From NCBI RefSeq assembly GCF_003260195.1, contig NZ_QEIH01000003.1:434001-498000 (forward strand): DNA of 64,000 nt, in the 5' to 3' direction. The stretch comes from Lutibacter citreus. Its GTDB lineage: Bacteria; Bacteroidota; Bacteroidia; Flavobacteriales; Flavobacteriaceae. Position 1 is the stretch's first letter; each line of letters opens with the position of its first letter. The translations under genes and the position numbers were made by a program. Shown here piece by piece: positions 27,686 to 35,335 of this stretch. Under the pieces are notes generated by a model. It did not search any database. It worked only from the letters and a program-made list of their open reading frames with translations, and had not been told where the DNA came from.

Positions 27686-29026
27686 ATGATATTTCCGATT
27701 AGAATTTCAAAATTAATGAAACAGATGAATCTTAAGGAGTTCATAAAGCTAAGAACACTTCTATTATTAATTACTTGTTTAATATCATTTAATCAACTAG
27801 AGGCTCAAAATATAATATTTGAAGAACATTTTGAAGAGGCTACATTAAGATTTGATTATCACCATGCTGGTACAGATACTTCTGAAGTTATATATCCTGA
27901 AGAATATATTAAGGAAAGATATTGGTCTGGGAGTAAAAAGCATTTAATTTCTCCTTTTGATTATGGCAAGTATAAAGTTGTTATTAAAGATGCAGAAACT
28001 AAAACAACAATATATTCAAATGGTTACTCTACTTTATTTATGGAATGGCAAACAATGCCAGAGGCAAAGAAAAAAAAGAGATCATATTATGAAAGTGTAA
28101 ATGTTCCATTTCCTAAGAATAAGGTAATTATAGAGATAAATAGTATAGATAAAAGCCAAAAATGGACCAATATTTATTCAGAAGAAATAGATCCAGCAGA
28201 CTATTTTATAAAAAAAGAAAGAGAATTTAAATATAAGGTTGAAGAAATTCAAGTAAACAAATCCCCAAACAAAGCACTCGATATATTATTTATACCAGAG
28301 GGATATACAGTGAATGAAATGGATAAATTTATAGCAGACGTTACTAGATTAAAGTCTTCCTTATTTAAAGTTAGTCCTTTTAATAAATTCAAAAAGAGTA
28401 TTAATATTAGAGCCGTGCTAGCTCCTTCTGAAGAAAGTGGTACTGATATTCCAGGACAAGGAATTTGGAAAAAAACTATTTTAAACACTAATTTCTATAC
28501 TTTTAATAGTGAACGTTATTTAACTACAAAAGACATAAAAGCAATAAAAGATATAGCTGGAGTTAGTTATTACGATCAAATATACATACTCGTAAATACC
28601 GAAAAATATGGTGGCGGAGCTATTTATAATTTCTATAATTTATGTACGTCTGATAATAAATTTACAGAAGAAGTTTTTACCCATGAATTTGGACATGGAT
28701 TAGCTTGGCTAGCAGACGAATACTATTATGATGATGATATGAGTTCTTTTTATGATAAAACTTTAGAACCCAGAGAAGAAAATATAACAACACTGGTTAA
28801 TTTTGATAAAAAATGGAAGAATAAACTACCAAAAAAATTAGAAATCCCAACAACAGCATCACCTAAAAACATAAATAAAATAGGTGTATATGAAGGAGCT
28901 GGCTATACATCAAAGGGAGTTTATAGAGCTTTTCAAGAATGTAAAATGAAATCTAACAGCACCAAAGAATTTTGTGAAGTTTGTGAAGAAACGATAATAA
29001 AGGTATTGGAATATTACAGAGAATAA
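27686..29026 (+). CDS. Exported M64-type metallopeptidase
   Basis: A zinc peptidase of the M64 (IgA peptidase) group, which splits proteins outside the cell. Up to 446 residues: signal peptide, a beta-rich N-terminal M64 domain (about residues 45-185), then the catalytic domain. The zinc motif is HEFGHGLAWLADEYY (His333, Glu334, His337, with Asp344 as probable third ligand), and DILFIPEGYTVNEMDKFIADV is the usual start of the M64 catalytic domain. The start is uncertain: ATG 27686 leaves a long signal region, while 27716 or 27725 (MNLKEFIKLRTLLLLITCLI) give a more normal signal peptide. Single gene. Confidence 0.85.
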   Translation: MIFPIRISKLMKQMNLKEFIKLRTLLLLITCLISFNQLEAQNIIFEEHFEEATLRFDYHHAGTDTSEVIYPEEYIKERYWSGSKKHLISPFDYGKYKVVIKDAETKTTIYSNGYSTLFMEWQTMPEAKKKKRSYYESVNVPFPKNKVIIEINSIDKSQKWTNIYSEEIDPADYFIKKEREFKYKVEEIQVNKSPNKALDILFIPEGYTVNEMDKFIADVTRLKSSLFKVSPFNKFKKSINIRAVLAPSEESGTDIPGQGIWKKTILNTNFYTFNSERYLTTKDIKAIKDIAGVSYYDQIYILVNTEKYGGGAIYNFYNLCTSDNKFTEEVFTHEFGHGLAWLADEYYYDDDMSSFYDKTLEPREENITTLVNFDKKWKNKLPKKLEIPTTASPKNINKIGVYEGAGYTSKGVYRAFQECKMKSNSTKEFCEVCEETIIKVLEYYRE

Positions 29027-29337
29027 TACCGGAGTATCTAAATTAAACGAGAGTTTTCTTTAGAAATGGATTAGCATTCATGAGTTTCTTTAATAAGCAA
29101 TTGAAATGAATTAGTAAATGGCTAAAAGAAGATCAAAGCTTTAAAAAAAAAGGCTTGTAGACCGTTTTAGCGAATGCCCCAGTTGGCACTTTAGTAAAAT
29201 ACAGTTGCTTGAAAAGTTTTATGCCAAAACGTTACTTTTTCACTCTTTTTGTAATACTAATTTAAAAAGTTAATCACATATTTATTGGTATTGAAAATCC
29301 TATATTTGTCTATCGTAATTTGAATTGTATTATATAA
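29027..29337. other. 311-bp spacer with the promoter of the Nudix-helicase operon
   Basis: The gap is mostly AT-rich. TATATTTG at 29301-29308 fits TAnnTTTG and lies 30 bp before the Nudix ATG. A fragment around 29150-29230 is somewhat GC-richer but has no open frame that I can assign. Confidence 0.45.
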
Positions 29338-29733
29338 ATGAAAAAAATAGAGGTTGTAGCAGCAATACTTTGCTTTGATGATAAAATTTTATGTACTCAA
29401 AGAGCAAAAAATAAATTACCATATATTTCTGAAAAATTTGAATTCCCTGGAGGTAAGATCGAGCAAGGAGAATCAAAAAAAGAAGCTTTAAAAAGGGAGT
29501 TAATGGAAGAATTAAATATCACTCCAATTATTGAAAATGAATTTCTTACAGTAATCCATAATTATCCAGATTTTGAATTGACAATGCATAGTTTTATTTG
29601 TAAAATTGATAAAGTAAACATAAAACTTAATGAACATATTTCATCTATTTGGCTTTCAAAACAAGATTTGATGAAACTCGATTGGGCTGCTGCCGATTTA
29701 CCTATTGTAAAAAAACTTATGAGCAATGAGTGA
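29338..29733 (+). CDS. MutT-type Nudix nucleoside-triphosphate pyrophosphohydrolase
   Basis: A 131-residue Nudix hydrolase with an intact box, GGKIEQGESKKEALKRELMEELNI (G-x5-E-x7-REL-x-EE), so it should be active. Close relatives hydrolyse 8-oxo-dGTP, dCTP or other (d)NTPs to the monophosphate. Its last 8 bases overlap the start of the helicase gene (ATGAGTGA), so translation is coupled and the two products probably work together, for example by changing nucleotide pools during attack or damage while the helicase-nuclease acts on DNA. The specific substrate is not determinable. Confidence 0.88.
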   Translation: MKKIEVVAAILCFDDKILCTQRAKNKLPYISEKFEFPGGKIEQGESKKEALKRELMEELNITPIIENEFLTVIHNYPDFELTMHSFICKIDKVNIKLNEHISSIWLSKQDLMKLDWAAADLPIVKKLMSNE

Positions 29734-32700
29734 TGGTTTACTAAATCAATTTCAAGAAAGTTTGCACACCGGGTTTATTGATAAAATACTAAAGTCTGAG
29801 GTTCTTTACCAACCTAAATTACTCGTTAATAAAAAAAAGCCTAAAACGAAGGTTTTGTCTACAATTCTTCATGAATTACAAAACTGTAATGAGTTTTATA
29901 TTTCAGTTGCATTTGTTACCACAAGTGGAGTTGCAACAATAATAAACACTTTAAAACACCTCGAAAGTAGAGGGATTAAAGGGAAAATTCTTGTTTCTCA
30001 ATATTTGAACTTTACACAACCTGAGGCTTTAAAAAAACTATTACGATTTAAGAATATAGATTTAAGAATTTTAACTTCTGAAAATTCACATTCTAAAGGT
30101 TATATTTTTAAAACAACATCTCATTATAATTTAATAATAGGTAGTAGTAACCTTACTGCATCGGCCTTAGCAACAAATAAAGAGTGGAATTTAAAGGTTT
30201 CGGCACTTAATGAAAGTGGTTTAGTTGATAAGGTATTAAGTGAATTTAATGCAGACTTTAAAAAAGGAGTTGTAGTTACAGAAAAATATATTTCTGATTA
30301 TGAAATAATTTATAATAAGCAGCATATACTCAATCAAGAAAATTCATTTCAAAATTTGGTAAATGATTTCGTTGATATTATTCCAAATGAAATGCAAATA
30401 GCTGCTTTAAAAAACCTTAATAAACTAAGACTTGAAAATAAAAATAAAGCGCTTTTAATATCAGCAACTGGAACTGGAAAAACCTATTTATCAGCTTTTG
30501 ATGCTAAAGCTTTTCAACCAAAAAAGTTACTATTTGTTGTTCATAGATTAACCATAGCAAAAAATGCTTTGAAAACGTTTCAAAATATTTTTGGAATAGA
30601 AACATCTATGGGCTTGTATTCTGGGCAGCATAGAGAATTAGAAAAAGATTTTTTATTTTCAACTATTCAAACTATTTCAAAGCAAAATCATTTAGATCAA
30701 TTTGATAAACATTATTTTGATTATATTATAATTGACGAATCTCATCGGTCTGGAGCAGAATCATATCAACGTTTAGTCGCTTATTTTGAGCCAAAATTTT
30801 TATTGGGTATGACAGCTACACCTGAGAGAACAGATGGAAATGATATTTTTAGCATTTTTGATCATAATATTGCTTATGAAATCAGGTTGAATCAAGCAAT
30901 GGAAGAGGATATGTTGAGTCAGTTCCATTATTATGGCGTAACAGATATCTCTTTAAATAATCAAGTACTTGAAGACACGAGTGATTTTAATTTATTAACG
31001 TCTAATGAACGTATTGAGCATATAATTAATCGTGCAGAATTTTATGGTAGTGATAATGGAATTATTCGAGGTTTGGCATTTTGTTCTCGTGTAGAAGAAG
31101 CAAAAACTCTTTCAGAATTATTTAATCAGCGAGGTTATAGAACAATTACACTTAGTGGAGCAAGTTCTGAAGAAGAAAGAAAAGATGCAATTGATAGATT
31201 GGAGTCTGATAGTTTATCGCAAAAGCTAGATTATATTTTTACAGTTGATATTTTTAATGAAGGTGTTGATATCCCAAAAGTGAATCAAATATTAATGATT
31301 AGACCTACTGAATCTGCTATTATTTTTATTCAACAATTAGGTCGAGGATTGCGAAAAGCCGAAGGAAAAGGCTACTTAACCGTAATTGATTTTATTGGGA
31401 ATTATAAAAATAACTATTTAATTCCTATAGCTTTATATGGAGACAAATCTTACAATAAAGATTCTTTAAGAAGAATCATTTCACAAGGAAGTAGAACCAT
31501 TCCTGGAGCATCAACAATAAATTTTGATGAGATTACAAAAGAGCGCATTTTTAAATCCATAGACTCTGCAAATTTAAGATTGTTGACAGATTTAAGGAAT
31601 GACTATAAACTTTTGAAATATAAATTAGGAAGGTTTCCTTTAATGATGGATTTTATGGAACATGGAGAACGAGACCCTTTTTCGTTTGTTGAATATTCTA
31701 AATCCTATTATAACTTTCTAAATAAAATAGAAACGGACCTAAACTTCACGTTAAATAAAAAAGAAATAACCTTTTTAGAGTATTTTTCTAAAGAAATTAA
31801 TAATTCAAAAAGGGTAGAAGAAAGCATCATTCTTAAATATCTAATTTTAGAAGGAAGTATTGAGATTTCTAAATTAAAAGACATTATATCTGCAAGTTAT
31901 GATTATATTCCAACAGAAGAAACTATTCAATCTTGTATAGTAAATCTTAACTTTAATTTTATAAAAAAAGATTATAGAAATGTTTATAGAGCTGGTGATT
32001 TAATACAATGTGATGTTGATTTAAAGGAAATTTTATCTAATTTGAATTTTAAAAATTTCCTGATGGATTCGGTGGAATATTCTATTAAGAGTTTTACCGA
32101 TTTATATGATAAAAACAATTATAAAGATGGTTTAATTAGATATAACAAGTATAGTAGAAAGGATGTTTGTAGGTTAATCAATTGGCCAAAAGATTTAAGC
32201 AGTACAGTTTATGGATATCGTACAAATAATGAAATTACACCATGTTTTGTAACCTATCATAAATCATCTGATATAGATGGTGACATTAAATACAACGATC
32301 ATTTTATAACACCGTCTTTATTTGCTTGGGAATCACGTTCTAACAGGAAATTAGAAAGTCAAGAAATTCAAAAAGTAATAGCTTCTAAACGAATATTACT
32401 TTTTGTAAAAAAAGAAGATGGAGAAGGAACTGATTTTTATTATTTGGGAGATGCATCTATAGTTAAAGATTCTGTTAAGCAAGATAAAATGGAGGATTCA
32501 GGTTCTCCTGTGGTTCATTTTACATTTGAGCTCGATGAACCTGTTACCGAAACACTTTATAATTATTTAACGAAAAACGATGTTTTAGAAAACAACAAAA
32601 CGCTACAAAAAGATGAGATTACTTTAATAAATGAAGAACCTGAAGTTGTGATAACTAAGGAAAATGAAATTCCATTTTATAATTTTTATGCTGCTGCAGG

Positions 32701-33100
32701 TTCATTTAGTGAAATGCAATCAGATAAAGATTTTGAGCTAATATCAGTTCCTGAAAAATATAAGTCTAAAGAAGATTATTTTGCCTGCAAAATTAAAGGA
32801 GAATCTATGAATAAAGTTATTCCTAACAATTCTATTTGTATTTTCAAAAAGTATACAGGAGGTTCTAGGAATGGCAAAATTGTTTTGATTGAAAATCAAG
32901 ATATTCAAGATCCTGATTTTAATTCCTCATTTACTGTAAAAACATATTCTAGTGAAAAAATAGTTACAGATGAAGGTTGGCAGCATGTATCAATAGTACT
33001 AAGACCAAATTCTTATGACTCAAAATTTGAAGATATTATTATAGACGAGTATAATGGTTCTAATATGAATGTTGTCGGTGAATTTGTTGCTGTGTTATAA
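29726..33100 (+). CDS. PLD nuclease-SF2 helicase-DUF3427-like protein with C-terminal LexA-type autoprotease
   Basis: A 1124-residue cytoplasmic multidomain protein. PLD-type phosphodiesterase domain (about residues 40-185) with SH122-x-K124 and GSSN142LT, one HKD motif. SF2 helicase (about 222-570): Walker A ATGTGKT 247-253, DESH 337-340, TAT 363-365, QQLGRGLRK 537-544. A DUF3427-like region fills about 570-960. At the end is an S24 module: YAAAGSF with the Ala991-Gly992 bond, KGES1027MNKVI with the nucleophile and FTVK1072 with the general base. The Gly992-Ser1027 distance of 35 is as in UmuD, so self-cleavage is plausible. Coupled to the Nudix gene. Likely role: DNA defence or damage response. 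Domains are clear; function is inference. Confidence 0.85.
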   Translation: MSDGLLNQFQESLHTGFIDKILKSEVLYQPKLLVNKKKPKTKVLSTILHELQNCNEFYISVAFVTTSGVATIINTLKHLESRGIKGKILVSQYLNFTQPEALKKLLRFKNIDLRILTSENSHSKGYIFKTTSHYNLIIGSSNLTASALATNKEWNLKVSALNESGLVDKVLSEFNADFKKGVVVTEKYISDYEIIYNKQHILNQENSFQNLVNDFVDIIPNEMQIAALKNLNKLRLENKNKALLISATGTGKTYLSAFDAKAFQPKKLLFVVHRLTIAKNALKTFQNIFGIETSMGLYSGQHRELEKDFLFSTIQTISKQNHLDQFDKHYFDYIIIDESHRSGAESYQRLVAYFEPKFLLGMTATPERTDGNDIFSIFDHNIAYEIRLNQAMEEDMLSQFHYYGVTDISLNNQVLEDTSDFNLLTSNERIEHIINRAEFYGSDNGIIRGLAFCSRVEEAKTLSELFNQRGYRTITLSGASSEEERKDAIDRLESDSLSQKLDYIFTVDIFNEGVDIPKVNQILMIRPTESAIIFIQQLGRGLRKAEGKGYLTVIDFIGNYKNNYLIPIALYGDKSYNKDSLRRIISQGSRTIPGASTINFDEITKERIFKSIDSANLRLLTDLRNDYKLLKYKLGRFPLMMDFMEHGERDPFSFVEYSKSYYNFLNKIETDLNFTLNKKEITFLEYFSKEINNSKRVEESIILKYLILEGSIEISKLKDIISASYDYIPTEETIQSCIVNLNFNFIKKDYRNVYRAGDLIQCDVDLKEILSNLNFKNFLMDSVEYSIKSFTDLYDKNNYKDGLIRYNKYSRKDVCRLINWPKDLSSTVYGYRTNNEITPCFVTYHKSSDIDGDIKYNDHFITPSLFAWESRSNRKLESQEIQKVIASKRILLFVKKEDGEGTDFYYLGDASIVKDSVKQDKMEDSGSPVVHFTFELDEPVTETLYNYLTKNDVLENNKTLQKDEITLINEEPEVVITKENEIPFYNFYAAAGSFSEMQSDKDFELISVPEKYKSKEDYFACKIKGESMNKVIPNNSICIFKKYTGGSRNGKIVLIENQDIQDPDFNSSFTVKTYSSEKIVTDEGWQHVSIVLRPNSYDSKFEDIIIDEYNGSNMNVVGEFVAVL

Positions 33101-33574
33101 ATTAAACTAAAAAGGATAAACTAGGCTTTATTTCTAATTGCTTCAATATCTATTTCTGATGAATTAATGTACAGAATATTGCAAAGAAATTAAAGACGTT
33201 TAGGATATGAGATAATTGTTCATTTCTTTATTATTTTAAAATGTTGAATTCACGAATCTCCTAAAGTTAATTTGCTATTGATATAAATCTATATCTATTG
33301 TACTTCCTCATTTACTCAAATTGAGTATTGGAAATAATAAATTATTTAGTCAAATTTGATGTATATAATTGAAATTAGAATAATGAATTCTTTTAGTAAA
33401 TTATAGTTACAATTGATCACAGGATTTTAATTCTACGAAAAACACAATCAATTCATGAGCGCTTAATAAAATAATAAAGCGATAATTATTTAACATTTTT
33501 AAGCAACTATTTAGGAGTGTAGTGAAATTAGACATTAAGAACACTTAATTTAATAATAATTCAATTTTAAACGG
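33101..33574. other. 474-bp AT-rich spacer
   Basis: It contains CACGAATCTCCT at about 33252, the reverse complement of AGGAGATTCACG found inside repeat copy D (near 42112) and, less exactly, in copy C. This marks an inverted, decayed repeat fragment. No gene, strong hairpin or consensus promoter was seen. Confidence 0.45.
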
Positions 33575-33988
33575 ATGCCTTTTAAAGTTTGTACTACATG
33601 TTCTGGAACTGGTCAAATAGGAAATGCTTTTTCCTCTGAAATAACATATTCTATTTGTTATAAATGTGGAGGGAGTGGGCAAATAATGTATTCTGAACCT
33701 ATACCTAAAACTCAACAAAGAAATAAACGTCAAACAAGAGGAACACATCAAGTAAAGCAATCACCAAACACCACAAAATCAGAAAATAAAGGCTTACATA
33801 CTATTTTAGTAATAGGAGGAGGACTTATTGGTTATTTTCTTTCAATAATGTACATAACAAAAAGTTTAATAATAGCAGGAATAATTGGAATTATTACAGC
33901 TCTGATAATTTATAAGTGGGGACAGAAATTATTAATAATTGTTACCATAGCTGGATTTATCTATTTCTTTTTTATAAAGGATAAATAA
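33575..33988 (+). CDS. Small membrane protein with a DnaJ-type zinc finger
   Basis: 137 residues. The N-terminus has two CxxCxGxG repeats (CTTCSGTG and CYKCGGSG, residues 6-38), the zinc-binding unit of DnaJ proteins, but there is no J domain. A basic, Gln/Thr-rich linker (45-72) leads to two or three hydrophobic helices (about 75-135) ending with FFFIKDK. It may tether a redox- or chaperone-like zinc finger to the inner membrane. I know no named family. It stands alone between repeat-bearing spacers, which suggests an accessory gene. Confidence 0.6.
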   Translation: MPFKVCTTCSGTGQIGNAFSSEITYSICYKCGGSGQIMYSEPIPKTQQRNKRQTRGTHQVKQSPNTTKSENKGLHTILVIGGGLIGYFLSIMYITKSLIIAGIIGIITALIIYKWGQKLLIIVTIAGFIYFFFIKDK

Positions 33989-34259
33989 CTTGACTTTTTT
34001 TAAGAAATATGTTTTTTTATTAACCTTTTAGTAAAGTTGTGGTAGTTATATATCACTATATTACAGTAGCTTAAGATAAGTTTATTAAATCAAATGCAGG
34101 AATAGACTTTTGGATAAAATAAATACATTTTTAATATTGAATAAAAGATGTAATAATATGTATCATATAAATATGTAGTATAGCAAGAATTTACTGTATT
34201 TTATTCTTACTTTTTTATTAAAATTAAACAAGAAAACATTATTAATTAAAAATATACAA

Positions 34260-34859
34260 ATGGCATTATTAAACTGTTTTGATTGTAAAAAAGAAATATC
34301 TATAACTGCTATTAGCTGTCCTGAATGTGGTTTTGAACTAGCAAATTATTTTAAAACAAATTTATCCAATAAAACAATTGGAGTTCCATTATCCCCAATT
34401 TTGTACTGGGAAAATTGGCATTTGGGCTATTTTATGAAACGGATAGGAAAACCGACAAATAAAGCGTGGGTAAATAAGGGTGATCCAATTTACGTCTTTG
34501 GTGATAGGTTTTGTATTCTTTCACCTATATCTGGAAGACTCGTGAATTATAACAAAAAAACAAGTAGAAGTTATGATATAAAATATTTCTTAGAGTGCAA
34601 GGAGTTTATAGAAATTCAACCACTTATTAATTCAGATTTACACGAAGAAATAGTTTATTCTAAAATGAGGGATTACCTAATTGATTTGGACAATCAATTA
34701 GCGTTAAAAAGAACATTTTGGATAAGATTTGAAGAAGCTTGTTTTGGAAAACAGAGTTACCCTTTGTACACTATTGATTGTAAGCGAAAATTTAATTCTA
34801 AAGAGGCTTTGTTCGATACTATCAATGACCTTGACAATGTTAAATGTATTACTTTTTAA
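34260..34859 (+). CDS. Hypothetical protein with N-terminal zinc ribbon
   Basis: 199 residues. Residues 6-24 form a C-x2-C...C-x2-C zinc ribbon (CFDCKKEISITAISCPECG). The middle, GDPIYVFGDRFCILSPISGRLV, resembles the half-motif of a lipoyl/biotinyl-type barrel-sandwich domain, but no modified Lys is evident. The C-terminal half is helical. There is no signal peptide or membrane helix. Function unknown; it is a lone gene, with a palindrome and repeat copy C starting directly after its stop. Confidence 0.55.
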   Translation: MALLNCFDCKKEISITAISCPECGFELANYFKTNLSNKTIGVPLSPILYWENWHLGYFMKRIGKPTNKAWVNKGDPIYVFGDRFCILSPISGRLVNYNKKTSRSYDIKYFLECKEFIEIQPLINSDLHEEIVYSKMRDYLIDLDNQLALKRTFWIRFEEACFGKQSYPLYTIDCKRKFNSKEALFDTINDLDNVKCITF

Positions 34860-34869
34860 ATTTTCTCAC

Positions 34870-34931
34870 TAACATAACGTTTTATTAAATCTAAAAGCTA
34901 GCTTTTATTAAGAGTTGGCCGCGTTATGTTA
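34870..34931. repeat. Long imperfect palindrome (possible cruciform)
   Basis: Outer arms TAACATAACG (34870-34879) and CGTTATGTTA (34922-34931) are exact inverted repeats. Inside lies a perfect 16-bp palindrome, TAAAAGCTAGCTTTTA (34892-34907). The right arm is also the left end of repeat copy C. Confidence 0.7.
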
Positions 34932-35168
34932 CTTTTCTTTACATCTTTTTTTTATTATTCTAAATTTTAAATAAACGAATTTTCATTAAATTCATAGCTG
35001 GCAAAACCAGCTATTTATTAATAAAATAGACCATTCTTATGTTTATTAATACTTGAGTTTCATAGAATATTTATGGTAGTGACTGTAGGAGATTCAAGAG
35101 TTCATTAATGAGAAATCACTTTTTTTGTTGACTGGCGAAAGGAGGGAAGAGTAATGTGTGTATTATGG
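34921..35168. repeat. Dispersed repeat family 1, copy C
   Basis: It begins GCGTTATGTTAC and ends GGCGAAAGGAGGGAAG (core 35141-35149) plus GTAATGTGTGTATTATGG. In between it carries GTAGGAGATTCAAGAG (near 35084), as in copy D. It lies in the 476-bp gap before the GH42-like gene. Confidence 0.6.
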
Positions 35169-35186
35169 TAAATATACTACTTGAAT

Positions 35187-35216
35187 TTTATATATTAGAG
35201 GTTTAATAAAACAGAG
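35187..35216. repeat. Dispersed repeat family 2, fragment
   Basis: TATATTAGAGGTTTAATAAA then ACAGA, matching CATATTTTAGAGGTTTAGTAAAACAGA in the copy at 41782-41888. It lies directly behind family-1 copy C, so the two families travel together. Confidence 0.5.
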
Positions 35217-35335
35217 GACAGGTTATCATTTACCATCCTTTAAACTGTCTTTTTAAGGCTATTAATAATTGAAAAATTACTTAGAGTTAAGACCGTTTTT
35301 AAATAAGGTTAACTCATAAAATATAGATAATAACA

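Noticed and set aside
29150-29230. tRNA-like or structured RNA in the spacer before the Nudix gene
   Set aside because: No cloverleaf arms or T-loop consensus could be traced; only a slightly higher GC content.
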